64,000 bases of DNA from an archaeon (GTDB taxonomy: Archaea; Thermoproteota; Nitrososphaeria; Nitrososphaerales; UBA183): assembly GCA_021828185.1 (NCBI GenBank), contig JAKASI010000001.1, positions 248,001 to 312,000 of the forward strand. Reading direction: 5' to 3'. This document shows, piece after piece, positions 49,508-59,498 of the stretch (within the stretch, counting starts at the first letter, position 1; each line of letters starts with the position of its first letter). The position numbers were made by a program, and so were the translations under genes. Below the pieces are notes generated by a model. It saw only the letters and a list, made by a program, of their open reading frames with translations, searched no databases and was not told where the DNA came from.

Positions 49508-51028
49508 GTGTCACAATACATACTACTCCAATCCGTAGTCATCCCGCTAGTCGCAGCCCTGCTCTGCTACGTCCTGGCCCCCAAGGCAGGCAAGCTGGTC
49601 GGATGGGTCGCTTTTGCGGCTCTGTTTGTGACCACCCTGGTCCTGGTCGCGTTCGGGTGGAACCAGCTCTACTCCGGTGGTGGCGGAGCAGCCATCTCAG
49701 AATACTACACCTGGGCTCCAACCGCCGGCCTCACATTCGGCTTCCTCGCCGACGGCCTGAGCTATCCGGTCGCCATACTGGTGAACCTGGTCCTCGCTGC
49801 GACGGCCGTCTACTCGATGCCCTACATGGAGGCGAGGATCAAGAGCCTTTACGGAGGAGAAAAGCCGGCGCGGTTCGGCCTCTATTACCTGAACTTCCTC
49901 CTGGTCGCCACCGGCCTGGTCGGCATCGTCTTGTCAACCAACCTCATCGAGCTCTACCTCTTCGTGGAGCTCGTTCTCATCCCCACCTTCGTGCTGATCA
50001 GTCTGTTCGGATACGTCCAGAAGGAGATGGTCGGAATCATCTATATCATGTGGAATCAGCTGGGGGCTTTCATCTTCCTGGCAGGGGTCGCCCTGTTCTA
50101 CTCCGCGACAGGCACCTTCAACCTCACCTCCTCCTCCTTGTCCGCTGCCGCTGCCAGCAGCCTCGCCTACTGGATCGCTGGCCTCATCCTGATCGGATGG
50201 CTGGTGAAGATGGCCGTGTTCGGGGTGCACATGTGGCTCCCGATAACCGAGGCCGAGCCTCCTACCTCGTTCGCGCCGACGATGGCCGTGGTCTCGGGGA
50301 TAGGGGCCTACGTCATAGCCAGGGTGCTTTTCTTCGGGATGCCTTCAATCTTCAGCGCCTTCAGCCTTCCGCTGATGGCCTGGGCCGTGATCACGATGCT
50401 CTATGGGGGAGCCGCCGCCATGGTCCAGAGCGACGTCAAGTACATCTTCGCGTGGTCCACCATGAGCCAGACGGCCTACTCTGTCCTGGGGCTGGCCAGC
50501 GTCTCGGCCCTGGGCGCCGTCGGCGGGGTCTTCTTCTTCGGGAGCCAGATCCTGGGTAAGTTCGTGATGTTCGCGGTGGCGGGGATCCTGCTGACCCAGA
50601 CAGGGCTCAGGGACGTCAAGAAGATGGGGGGCCTCGCGGCCAAGATGCCGTTCACCGCGGCCCTGTTCGTCCTCGGCGCGCTGATACTCTCGGCGGTCCC
50701 CCCGACCAGCGGCTTCCAGGCCGAATGGATGATGTTCGCCGGGATCTTCTCCCAGGGGGCCCAGGGCTCCATGGCCTACCTGGTCGTGGCCATCCTGGGG
50801 CTGATCGCGACCCTGTTCACCGTCGCCTACACCTTCTGGCCGATAAAGAAGATCTTCTACGGTCCCCTGGCGACCGGCCTCGAAGAGGTGAAGGAGGCGC
50901 CGCTCACAATGACCCTCCCTCTCCTCGCCCTCGTCGCCGCTTCGATAGTCATAGGGATTTACCCGGACATAATCACGAAGTTCCTGACCGGGTTCGCCAA
51001 GATCCTGTTCATAGGAGGCGCGTTGTGA
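49508..51028 (+). CDS. nuoM: Complex I antiporter-like subunit M, first copy
   Basis: The 506-residue protein has about 14 helices and Mrp-type antiporter motifs: the Glu in ELYLFVELVLIPTFVLI and the lysine in GWLVKMAVFGVHMWLPITEAEPP. It forms one proton channel of the membrane arm. It lies 56 bases after nuoK. A second nuoM-like gene occurs at 53219, beyond nuoL, so the run has four antiporter-type subunits (M, L, M, N). Confidence 0.92.
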   Translation: MSQYILLQSVVIPLVAALLCYVLAPKAGKLVGWVAFAALFVTTLVLVAFGWNQLYSGGGGAAISEYYTWAPTAGLTFGFLADGLSYPVAILVNLVLAATAVYSMPYMEARIKSLYGGEKPARFGLYYLNFLLVATGLVGIVLSTNLIELYLFVELVLIPTFVLISLFGYVQKEMVGIIYIMWNQLGAFIFLAGVALFYSATGTFNLTSSSLSAAAASSLAYWIAGLILIGWLVKMAVFGVHMWLPITEAEPPTSFAPTMAVVSGIGAYVIARVLFFGMPSIFSAFSLPLMAWAVITMLYGGAAAMVQSDVKYIFAWSTMSQTAYSVLGLASVSALGAVGGVFFFGSQILGKFVMFAVAGILLTQTGLRDVKKMGGLAAKMPFTAALFVLGALILSAVPPTSGFQAEWMMFAGIFSQGAQGSMAYLVVAILGLIATLFTVAYTFWPIKKIFYGPLATGLEEVKEAPLTMTLPLLALVAASIVIGIYPDIITKFLTGFAKILFIGGAL

Positions 51029-51029
51029 G

Positions 51030-53222
51030 CTGAGCTACGCGATCCCGTCCTACTTCGTCTGGCTGATATTCGTCCTCCCCTTCGTGGGTTCGCTCGCGAC
51101 GGTCGCCCTGAGGAAGGCGGGGAGGCTAGGAGACTACGCAGCCGTCGTCTTCTCGTTCCTTTCCGCTCTGTTCGCGACCACGATGGTCCTCCCGCTGCTT
51201 GAGGGCCAGGCCCTCACCGTCAACAGCGTCCCTCCTCTTTCGACCAGCGTCCCATGGATCTCAGGGGTCAACCTCACCTTCGGCGTCCTCACAGATCCGT
51301 ACACCGCGGTCCTGACCAGCGTGGTCGCCTGGATCTGTTTCCTGATAGTCCTCTACAGCCTTGAGTACATGAAGGACGACGGGGGACACAACCGGTACTT
51401 CTTCTTCATCACCCTCTTCATCGGGAGCATGCAGCTCATCGTACTCTCGGACAACCTCCTCTCGCTGTTCGTGGGCTGGGAGATGGTCGGCCTGTGCAGC
51501 TACGCCCTCATAGGGCACTACTGGAAGGACGAGACCAAGGACTGGGTGGGGACCCCCGGAGACAAGGCTCTTGGCGAGGACCAGGCCTACTCTCCCTCCC
51601 AGGCCGGGATGAAGGCCTTCGTCATGACCAGGATTGGAGACGTGGCAATGCTGGCGGGGATACTGGTGCTCTTCTTCTACTCTGGGACTTTCAACTACTA
51701 CCAGCTCGCGGCCGACCAGGGCTCCTGGTTCCAGCACCTGTACAGCAATGGGCTCTTGGTCCCCGTGGGGCTCCTCATATTCGGCGGTGCGGTGGGCAAG
51801 TCCGCCCAGTTCCCGCTTCACGAGTGGCTCCCCGACGCCATGGCCGGCCCCGCCCCTGTATCTGCACTCATCCACGCGGCGACTATGGTGAAGGCCGGGG
51901 TGGTCCTGGTCGCCAGGATAGCCCCCATCTTCTTCTTCCTCGCAGTGGCCAACCCGACGATTGGAGTGGGCGGGGTCCAGCCGTTCTTCATGACCGTCGC
52001 CTGGATCGGCGCCTTCACCGCCATCCTGGCTGCCAGTCAGTCGCTGGTGGGCTTCGAGCTGAAGAAGATCCTGGCCTACTCGACGGTCTCTCAGATCGGG
52101 TACATGATGCTCGCAGTGGGGGTCGCGGGGCTCTCCACAGACTTCGCCCAGGGTCTGTCGGCTGCACTCTATCAGCTCATGAGCCACGCCATCTTCAAGG
52201 CGACCCTCTTCCTCACGGCCGGAGCGCTCATCCACGCCGCCGATTCGAAGTACATCAACGACATGGGGGGGATGAGGGACAAGGTGAAGATCACATTCGC
52301 GGCCTTCCTGATCTCCGCGGCATCCCTCTCAGGGATACCGCCATTCAGCGGATTCTGGAGCAAGGACGCCGTCCTCGGGGCGGCCTGGTCTGCAGGGCAG
52401 TACGCCCTCTTCGCCGTCGGAGCAGTGACTGCTGGTCTCACTGCGTTCTACTCGTTCAGGATGCTGGGGTTGGTCTTCCTCGGCGACAGGAGCAAGAGGC
52501 TGGAGCAGGTGGAGGCGCAGGGACACCATGTGCACGAGCCCAGCCCGATAATGTGGGTCCCGTACTCCATCCTTGCCGGGCTCACTGTCATTATCGGCCT
52601 CGCAGCGACGGGAGGACTGGTGATTCCGTCCCTCAACGTGGACGCCTCCCTCCAGTCCTTCGCTTCCACATACATACACTCGTTCTTCCCGGCCGCTGCG
52701 CTATCAGCACCTTCGGCCGCCCTCGACGCGGCTCCGGCCGGGATTGGGGGGCTCTTCGTCGCCATTGGCTTCGCGATTGCTGCGATGATCTATCTCCTCA
52801 GGAGGACTCCACCGACGCGCTTCGTCGGGCAGACGGGAGCCATGCACGGGCTCTACAAGTTCCTGTACAACAGGTGGTACATCAATGCCATCTACTACAA
52901 GGTCTTCGTCAACGCGCCGCTGGCCGCCTCGAGGTGGCTGAGCGACAACTTCGACTACAGGGGGCTCTTCAGAATTAACGAAGCCGGCTCTGTCCTCGGC
53001 GTGTACCTGTCGGGCGCCGGGAACTGGGTCGACGTCAACATCGTGGACGGGACGGCCAACGGGTTCTCCTCAGTAGGCCAGGCCCTGTCCAGGGCGTTCA
53101 GGAAGATCGAGACCGGGATACTCGAGCAGTACGCGCTGGTCTTCGCCGTCGGGGTCGTCCTCATGGTGATCCTTCTGCTGGCTGCCCTATGGGCCTCGGG
53201 CCAGGGGGTCCCTCTGCCATGA
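51030..53222 (+). CDS. nuoL: Complex I antiporter-like subunit L, probably starting at CTG
   Basis: The first ATG, GTG or TTG in frame is GTG 51084, but 18 codons upstream (SYAIPSYFVWLIFVLPFVG) clearly form the first NuoL helix. The only plausible initiator for them is CTG at 51030, one base after the nuoM stop. The rest (about 730 residues) has the NuoL motifs WEMVGLCSYALIGHYW, GKSAQFPLHEWLPDAMAGPAPVSALIHAATMVKAGV and a long C-terminal helix. It should be the distal proton channel with the lateral helix. The stop overlaps the next nuoM (ATGA). Confidence 0.9.
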   Translation: MSYAIPSYFVWLIFVLPFVGSLATVALRKAGRLGDYAAVVFSFLSALFATTMVLPLLEGQALTVNSVPPLSTSVPWISGVNLTFGVLTDPYTAVLTSVVAWICFLIVLYSLEYMKDDGGHNRYFFFITLFIGSMQLIVLSDNLLSLFVGWEMVGLCSYALIGHYWKDETKDWVGTPGDKALGEDQAYSPSQAGMKAFVMTRIGDVAMLAGILVLFFYSGTFNYYQLAADQGSWFQHLYSNGLLVPVGLLIFGGAVGKSAQFPLHEWLPDAMAGPAPVSALIHAATMVKAGVVLVARIAPIFFFLAVANPTIGVGGVQPFFMTVAWIGAFTAILAASQSLVGFELKKILAYSTVSQIGYMMLAVGVAGLSTDFAQGLSAALYQLMSHAIFKATLFLTAGALIHAADSKYINDMGGMRDKVKITFAAFLISAASLSGIPPFSGFWSKDAVLGAAWSAGQYALFAVGAVTAGLTAFYSFRMLGLVFLGDRSKRLEQVEAQGHHVHEPSPIMWVPYSILAGLTVIIGLAATGGLVIPSLNVDASLQSFASTYIHSFFPAAALSAPSAALDAAPAGIGGLFVAIGFAIAAMIYLLRRTPPTRFVGQTGAMHGLYKFLYNRWYINAIYYKVFVNAPLAASRWLSDNFDYRGLFRINEAGSVLGVYLSGAGNWVDVNIVDGTANGFSSVGQALSRAFRKIETGILEQYALVFAVGVVLMVILLLAALWASGQGVPLP

Positions 53223-54694
53223 GCTTCGTCCTCTCTCTCCTGATAGCGCTCCCGCTATTCGCTGCCCCGCTGGTCTACCTGGCCACGAGGGTGAACAGGC
53301 GGGCAGGGATCTACCTCTCGCTGGGCCTCGCAGCCGTAATCACCGTCATCGCCGGCTACATCTTCTGGCAGGTCTACGCCAACACCCCCGCCATCGGCCA
53401 GTACGCCTTCCAGGAGAGGTACACCTGGATCAGCTTCAGCAACTTCGGCCTGGACTACTTCCTCGGGGTCGACGGGCTGAGCTCCCCGCTCCTCTTCGTC
53501 TCGGCGATCCTGACTGTGCTTGTCGTAATCGGTTCGAGGAGGCTCATCGACCACCACGAGGCTGAGTACTACGCTCTGATCTTCATGTTCGAAGGCGCGA
53601 TAATGGGGGTCTTCATGTCTCTCAACCTCATCCTGTTCTACATCTTCTGGGAGATTGTCCTCATCCCGATGTTCTTCTTCATAGGGGTATGGGGCGGACC
53701 CCGGAGGAAGTACGCCGCTCTGAAGTTCATCATCTTCACTTTCGCCGGGAGCACCATCATGCTCCTGGGGTTCCTGTACCTCTACCTTGGGATGCCGACT
53801 CCGACCTTCGACATACCATACCTCGCCGGGAAGATCCCGCTTGCCCTCCAGTACATCCCTCTCGTCACGTCTTTCATCGGGTTCGCAGTGAAGCTCCCCC
53901 TCGTCCCGTTCCATACCTGGCTCCCCGACGCTCACGTCGAGGCTCCGTCCCCAATATCCGTCCTCCTGGCGGGAGTGCTGCTGAAGATGGGAGGGTACGG
54001 GTTCCTGAGGATCAGCCTCGGCCTGTTCCCCAACGCCTCCGCCCAGTACGCCTGGGTCTTCCTCGCCCTCGGCCTGTTCTCTATGTTCTACGGCGCGGTG
54101 GCTGCGGTCCTGCAGAAGGACCTGAAGAAGATGATAGCGTTCACCAGCATCAACCATATGGGGTTCGTTCTGTTCGGGGCCTACGCCACCCTGATTTCAG
54201 GGAACCTGCTCGGGATTCAAGGGGCCATCTTCCAGATGTTCACCCACGCACTGGCGGTCGGGAGCCTCTTCATGCTCTCCGGCTACATCCAGCACCAGGC
54301 AGGGACGAGGGAGATATCACTCCTGAAGGGGCTGGGGTCGTCCATGCCCCGCACGGCCGCAGTCCTGGTGCTTGGGTCTGCGGCGGCCATGGGACTCCCT
54401 CCGTTCTCCAGCTTCCTCGCCGAGTTCATGGTGATAGCTGCCGGCATCTCGGCCTCCGCCTTCACCGCGATATCCGTCCTCGTCCCGGTCATCACGGCCG
54501 GGTACTTCCTCTGGATGATCAAGCGCACCGTCCTCTCGGCTCCCGAGGGGGGACACGGGGCCCACGACATGGCTTGGTCGGACGTCGCGGCCTTCGCCGT
54601 ATATCTCATCCCGCTCGTCATACTGATAGTCGCTTCCTACCTGATCCTGGGCCCTGCGCTCCCGGTCGCCCAGTTCCTCAAGGGGATCGCCTAG
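53219..54694 (+). CDS. nuoM: Complex I antiporter-like subunit M, second copy
   Basis: The 491-residue protein starts at ATG 53219 overlapping the nuoL stop. It has FLGVDGLSSPLLFVSAILTVLVV, IFWEIVLIPMFFFIGVWGG and VKLPLVPFHTWLPDAHVEAPSPISVLLAGVLLKMGGYG, closer to the classical NuoM pattern than the first copy. It is another proton-channel subunit. The following nuoN begins one base after its stop. Confidence 0.93.
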   Translation: MSFVLSLLIALPLFAAPLVYLATRVNRRAGIYLSLGLAAVITVIAGYIFWQVYANTPAIGQYAFQERYTWISFSNFGLDYFLGVDGLSSPLLFVSAILTVLVVIGSRRLIDHHEAEYYALIFMFEGAIMGVFMSLNLILFYIFWEIVLIPMFFFIGVWGGPRRKYAALKFIIFTFAGSTIMLLGFLYLYLGMPTPTFDIPYLAGKIPLALQYIPLVTSFIGFAVKLPLVPFHTWLPDAHVEAPSPISVLLAGVLLKMGGYGFLRISLGLFPNASAQYAWVFLALGLFSMFYGAVAAVLQKDLKKMIAFTSINHMGFVLFGAYATLISGNLLGIQGAIFQMFTHALAVGSLFMLSGYIQHQAGTREISLLKGLGSSMPRTAAVLVLGSAAAMGLPPFSSFLAEFMVIAAGISASAFTAISVLVPVITAGYFLWMIKRTVLSAPEGGHGAHDMAWSDVAAFAVYLIPLVILIVASYLILGPALPVAQFLKGIA

Positions 54695-54695
54695 A

Positions 54696-56162
54696 ATGAT
54701 AGACTACCTCACCCTCACTGTTATCATCCTGGGGGCCGCGGCCCTGGCTCTCCCCCTCCTTCAGCTTCTGAAGGGCAGGTCGCAGAACCTCGCAGGATAC
54801 ATCCTCGCAGTCGTCCTTGCTGCGTCGATCGTCCTCATCGGAGATTTCACCCTGTCCGGACCGAACGCATCTGGCGTCCCCTGGGCGGGAACCCTCCTGC
54901 ACCCAGACCAACTCGGCGGAATCTTCGCACTGGTGACCCTCGGGGTCACCCTGGCGGTCACTGTGGCCTCCTTCGACTTCGAGAAGGGGCCGAGCAACCC
55001 CGTGTACTACAGCCTGCTCGCATTCACCGCCCTGGGGATGGTCCTCCTCGCCTATTCGCAGGATCTCCTGATGCTCTTCGTCGCCTGGGAGCTGATGAGC
55101 CTCCCGACCTATGTCCTTGCGGGGTTCAGCAAGACGCGGCAGTCGAACGAGGCGTCCGTCAAGTACGCCATCATAGGCGCCATGTCTTCGGCCGTAATAC
55201 TCTACGCCATCAGCCTCGCCTACGGTCTGACGGGGAGCACCCAGATCTCTGCTGTTGTGGCGGGATTCACCTCCAATCCGACGGCCCTCGCAGGGGTGGC
55301 GACCCTCCTCTTCGTGGCCGGGTTTGGCTTCAAGATGTCCATCGTCCCGTTCCACATGTGGATCCCGGACGCCTACGAGGGGGCTCCGACCACCATCAGC
55401 ACCCTGCTGGCCGCTGCGACGAAGAAGGCGGGGTTCATCGCGGCAATCAGGGTCCTTCTGGCCATAACGACGCTCTACGCCGTAACGCAGAGTCCAATCT
55501 TCACCATGGCCAACGTCTTCGCAGTGCTTGCCCTGGTCACCATGACCCTGGGGAACGTCTCGGCGCTCACCCAGAAGAGCATGACGAGGCTGCTCGCGTA
55601 TTCGAGCATCGCCCAGGCGGGGTACATGCTTATCGGGTTCGTCGCCTTCTCGAACGCTCCGGGGTCGGCGGCGGCTTCCCTCGGGCTGACCGGGACCATC
55701 TTCCACGTCATCAACCACGCGGTCATGAAGGGGGTGGCCTTCCTCGCCGCTGCGCTCGTGGTCCTCCAGCTCAAGAGGGCAGACCTGCGTGCCTACGACG
55801 GCCTGGCAAAGCGCATGCCGCTTACGGCGTTCACTCTGGCCGTGGCGTTTCTCGGCCTGGCGGGAGTCCCGCCCCTGAGCGGGTTCTGGAGCAAGCTCCT
55901 GCTTGTACTGTCAGTCGCCAACGGCCCTTACGGCTGGCTTGCGCTGGCGGCGATACTCAACTCGGCGTTCAGCCTCGGCTACTACGCCTGGGTGATCAAG
56001 CGCATGTACATGGACGAGGGGGAGAGCACCGAGAAGGTCAAGGAGCCGTTCTGGTTCGTCATCATCTTCGCAATAATGGTGGGACTCATCATAGGCATCG
56101 GCCTGTTCCCGCAGCAGGTCATCAGCTTCGCCTCGTCGGCAGCCAACAGCGTGGTCGGCTAG
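54696..56162 (+). CDS. nuoN: Complex I antiporter-like subunit N
   Basis: The 488-residue membrane protein has the NuoN motifs WELMSLPTYVLAGFSKT and GFKMSIVPFHMWIPDAYEGAPTTISTLLAAATKKAGF. It is the proton-channel subunit nearest NuoK. It ends the complex I run and overlaps by 4 bases the convergent ATPase subunit I gene. Subunits A, B, C and D are not in the window. Confidence 0.94.
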   Translation: MIDYLTLTVIILGAAALALPLLQLLKGRSQNLAGYILAVVLAASIVLIGDFTLSGPNASGVPWAGTLLHPDQLGGIFALVTLGVTLAVTVASFDFEKGPSNPVYYSLLAFTALGMVLLAYSQDLLMLFVAWELMSLPTYVLAGFSKTRQSNEASVKYAIIGAMSSAVILYAISLAYGLTGSTQISAVVAGFTSNPTALAGVATLLFVAGFGFKMSIVPFHMWIPDAYEGAPTTISTLLAAATKKAGFIAAIRVLLAITTLYAVTQSPIFTMANVFAVLALVTMTLGNVSALTQKSMTRLLAYSSIAQAGYMLIGFVAFSNAPGSAAASLGLTGTIFHVINHAVMKGVAFLAAALVVLQLKRADLRAYDGLAKRMPLTAFTLAVAFLGLAGVPPLSGFWSKLLLVLSVANGPYGWLALAAILNSAFSLGYYAWVIKRMYMDEGESTEKVKEPFWFVIIFAIMVGLIIGIGLFPQQVISFASSAANSVVG

Positions 56163-58201
56163 AGCCAGTTTATCCTGATCCTCGCCCTGTCGGGGAAGAT
56201 CTTCGTGAACGGTTTGCCGGTCCCCGCATAGAACTTCGTGAAGAACTCGTACAGGTGCAACCTAAGGTCTTGGATGTACACGATGAAGGCCTCGAAAGAG
56301 ATGATGAGGAGGTTGAGGATGACCCAGGGGACGATGTAGACAGGGTTGCTCCAGGGCTGCATCAGATTGATAATCAGCAGAAGGGCCGCGTGCACAAGAA
56401 GCATCACAGCGAGTCGAACGTAGCTGATGGTGTTGGACATGAACTGGGAGATTCTTTCGAAAACCTCGAGCCCCCCGTTGGAAAGCGCCCCGACCACCGA
56501 CCCCCCTTTCAGCCTCCCGGTCGCGATGGCCACGCTCTTCCCTGCCAGAAGCACGAGCATCGAAGGGACGAGCACAGCGAGGGACACAGCGCCGAGGATG
56601 TCGTTGGGAACCCCCAGGAGGGGGTTCGGACTCGAGCTTGAGAGGACGTTGAAGCTGTAGCCGACGCCGATGAACGCAAGGCCATACCCCACCCCTGAGA
56701 CGTACATGGTGAACACCGGGACCTTCTCGAGCCAGAGCTCGGTGGGGTCGTGCTCCCTATAGGCCTGGTAGACGTCAAGGCCAAGGGCTGTGGTCAGGTG
56801 CGCCACTCCGATGAGTATGCTCACTATGAAGACGAGGTTCACGCCTGCAAACGCCGTAGGGAGGAAGTTGAAGGTATCAACCGAGCCCGCTGCCCTGTGG
56901 ATTATCTCCACCAGGGGCGGGATGGGGACGAAGCTGTAAAGGGAAAGCTCGAAGAATTCGCCGAATATCACCCCAAATACTATTGCAGACAGTCCGGCTA
57001 CCAGGAACATGTTGGCCCACTGTCTCATGTTCCCGGTCGATCTCTGCCTCACGAGGAGCATGAACAGGGTGAGTATCAGCCCATGCCCTGCGTCTGCGAA
57101 CATCAGCCCAAAGAAGACGGGGAAGGCGAACGCTACGATGGGGGTGGGGTCGACCTCCTCGTGTCCGGGCATTCCCTGCTCAAGGGTGATCGGCCGGAAC
57201 AGCCCGAAAGCGCGCCTGTTCTCCATGAGGGTGGGGACTCCTGACTCTGGGTCGGCCTTCTCGGTCTGAACTATCCACCTCCAGAACATCTCTTTCATCT
57301 TCGCCTCCTCTTTCTCCGGGATGTATCCGGAAATCATAGCCATCCTCTGCATCCCTCCCGAGACCCTCGCCTCGTCCAGGGTCCTCCTCCCGACCTCGGC
57401 CAGCTCCCTCGCCGCCAGCAGCGCGACCCCATGCTTCTCGCTCGTCTCTGCCATCCTGGCCTCGACCTCCTTTCTCGCAGCGGTCGCCGCCTCGTGCTCC
57501 TTGGTTACCTCCTTGAACGCCTCGGCAGGGTTCTGTGGGAGGGTGGCAGGGAGGTTCAGGGGCTTGAGGTCCAACAGCTTCATTGTCTTGTCCAGGCGGC
57601 TCTCCTCTGCCTTCGGGACCACAACCATCACCAGCGTCTGCTCCTTGGAGACAGGCTGGGCGAGGACGAGCGCCTCGGGGAGCGACTTCCTGAACTCGTC
57701 CACCTTCTCATTGGCGACTGTCGAGACGACCGCCCTGAACAGCGTGAGGTCGCCGAGCCCGGTCAGGTCCGACGAGAACCCAGACACCACCCTCAGGGCG
57801 CCCATCATAGCTTCGGCGTCGGCCTCGTCCTTCTGCGCCTTCTGCAGCCGGGCCTTTTCGGCCTTCACCTCTTCGACAATCGGGGCGAGCTGGGCCTCCG
57901 CCTTGCCGAGCAGGTCTCCCCAGCCGGCCGCCTCGAAGGTGCTCTGGGGGACCTTCACCCCCCGGAAGACTATGTCCATCTGCCCGGGCATCAGCTTCAG
58001 CTCAAGATCCTTGACGGCCTGGTCAGCCTGGGCAAAGAGCCGGACCGCCCTGACGGTCAATTCCTGCACGCCAGGGTCGAAGTTGGGCGCCGGCGAGGGG
58101 ATTGGATGGAAGTCTTCGAACTTCGCCAGGGCCTTGGCCACTTCTTCATACTCGCTCCTCGGAGAAATCACAGTGACTTTTATGAGACGAGCGACCCCCA
58201 A
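56159..58201 (-). CDS. atpI: A/V-type ATP synthase subunit I (a-subunit)
   Basis: The 680-residue protein has a cytosolic N-terminal half with long coiled-coil segments (about 90-130 and 225-300) and a C-terminal half with seven or eight helices, including PTPIVAFAFPVFFGLMFADAGHG. It forms the stator and half-channels that drive the K ring. It is divergent from the subunit C and K genes. It starts at ATG 58201. Confidence 0.93.
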   Translation of the reverse strand: MGVARLIKVTVISPRSEYEEVAKALAKFEDFHPIPSPAPNFDPGVQELTVRAVRLFAQADQAVKDLELKLMPGQMDIVFRGVKVPQSTFEAAGWGDLLGKAEAQLAPIVEEVKAEKARLQKAQKDEADAEAMMGALRVVSGFSSDLTGLGDLTLFRAVVSTVANEKVDEFRKSLPEALVLAQPVSKEQTLVMVVVPKAEESRLDKTMKLLDLKPLNLPATLPQNPAEAFKEVTKEHEAATAARKEVEARMAETSEKHGVALLAARELAEVGRRTLDEARVSGGMQRMAMISGYIPEKEEAKMKEMFWRWIVQTEKADPESGVPTLMENRRAFGLFRPITLEQGMPGHEEVDPTPIVAFAFPVFFGLMFADAGHGLILTLFMLLVRQRSTGNMRQWANMFLVAGLSAIVFGVIFGEFFELSLYSFVPIPPLVEIIHRAAGSVDTFNFLPTAFAGVNLVFIVSILIGVAHLTTALGLDVYQAYREHDPTELWLEKVPVFTMYVSGVGYGLAFIGVGYSFNVLSSSSPNPLLGVPNDILGAVSLAVLVPSMLVLLAGKSVAIATGRLKGGSVVGALSNGGLEVFERISQFMSNTISYVRLAVMLLVHAALLLIINLMQPWSNPVYIVPWVILNLLIISFEAFIVYIQDLRLHLYEFFTKFYAGTGKPFTKIFPDRARIRINWL

Positions 58202-58339
58202 CTGCTACACGCTTGCTTTTTCCAGCCGCACCCGGATTCCGTTATTAAGCGTGCTGACGGAGTATCGGCGCCTGAAAGTCGGGAAACATCCGGGTTGGGG
58301 AGTTCGGCCGCTTCCACAGCTGAAATCATTATATCCGGT

Positions 58340-59428
58340 GTGGCCTCGGCACCGAAATATCCGGGTGTTGCGCGACTGTCAAGCAGAGTCTATATCGGTA
58401 CCAAAGCCTTCGCCCTGAAGGGTTCCCTCCTGGACGCATCCGCTGTCCAGAAGCTTGCCGAGTCGACCTCCCTGGACGAGCTGGTCAACAGGCTCCGAGG
58501 AACCTCCTACGCGGACTCCCTCTCTGCTCTGACTCCGCCCTTCAACGCCCGGCGGATCGAGCTCGCGCTGAGGGAGCGGCTGGCTGAGGTGCACCATTCT
58601 GTGGTTCAGGGCGCGAGCAAATACAGCATCCTTCAACTCTACTACCTGAAAGACATAGCCTGGGACCTGAAGCTCATCCTCAAGGCCCGGGCGCTCGGGA
58701 GGACCTACGAAGAGACCGTAAAGTACCTCGACATGAAGGCAGAGGAGCTCGTGGGGAGGCGGGACCTGATAGTAAAGGTCCTGTCAGCCAAGGATGTCAC
58801 CGAGGCAGTCACCATGCTCTCTGGGACAGAGTTCTTCTCGGACGTGGAGAAGGCTCTGGGCAGGTACGCCTCGAAGGGGGAGGTCAGGTTCTTCGACGTC
58901 TACATCGATCATGCTGTGCTCGCCTCGATTTCGAAGGACTACTCGCTCAACTCCAAGACATACGCGGCAAGACCGCCCAACGCGAACGGGGTCGAGGAGA
59001 TGGTCGGCCTTGACATCGACGCATACAACGTACTGGCGGTCCTCCGCTCGAAGCTCTGGGGTCTCTCAGAGTCAGACATCCAGGAGTTGCTAATCTCTCC
59101 TGCAAACCGCGTCCAACTCCCGGCTCTGATGAGCATGGCCAGGGCGGACTCGGTCACCGAGGCGGTCAAGTTGCTGGAGCCTTCGTACCACTTCGCCCTT
59201 CAGGGGGCACAGAATGAGGAAGAGCTGATTGATTTGGTCGAGGACTGCTTTGCCAAGCTCGCGAAGGGGACCGCAACCTTGGCCTTCGTGTGGCAGGGTC
59301 TCGGTCCAGGGACGATGCTTGCCATGATCAAACTGATGGAACTCGAAGTGAGCAACCTGGCGGCCGTAGCGATCGGGGTCGAGGCTGGCATCGAGCCGAA
59401 GAAGATTCTCTCGAAGCTCCGGGTCTGA
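58340..59428 (+). CDS. atpC: A/V-type ATP synthase subunit C (d-subunit)
   Basis: From a GTG at 58340 the product has about 362 residues, is all helical and matches subunit C, the socket between the rotor shaft and the K ring: SSRVYIGTKAFALKGSLLD near the start and a YYLKDIAWDLKLILKARALG segment. The frame is open far upstream, but that part is only the reverse of atpI. A TATA-like tcattatatcc lies at 58326-58336, close to this GTG, so the start is uncertain. Confidence 0.85.
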   Translation: MASAPKYPGVARLSSRVYIGTKAFALKGSLLDASAVQKLAESTSLDELVNRLRGTSYADSLSALTPPFNARRIELALRERLAEVHHSVVQGASKYSILQLYYLKDIAWDLKLILKARALGRTYEETVKYLDMKAEELVGRRDLIVKVLSAKDVTEAVTMLSGTEFFSDVEKALGRYASKGEVRFFDVYIDHAVLASISKDYSLNSKTYAARPPNANGVEEMVGLDIDAYNVLAVLRSKLWGLSESDIQELLISPANRVQLPALMSMARADSVTEAVKLLEPSYHFALQGAQNEEELIDLVEDCFAKLAKGTATLAFVWQGLGPGTMLAMIKLMELEVSNLAAVAIGVEAGIEPKKILSKLRV

Positions 59429-59458
59429 AGGTCTGTGGTTTTCCGTTTCAACCTGTCA

Positions 59459-59469
59459 ACGTTTATAAG
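59459..59469 (+). promoter_or_regulatory. TATA box of the ATPase subunit K gene
   Basis: The sequence acgtttataag is centred about 35 bases before ATG 59499. It gives subunit K its own promoter, which would allow the extra K protein needed for a multi-copy ring. Confidence 0.55.
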
Positions 59470-59498
59470 CGGTATTCGAAGGCGCTGATTCGTCAGTA

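Noticed and set aside
57431..58339. Upstream extension of the ATPase subunit C frame.
   Set aside because: This part is antisense to atpI and unrelated to subunit C; the real protein begins near 58340.
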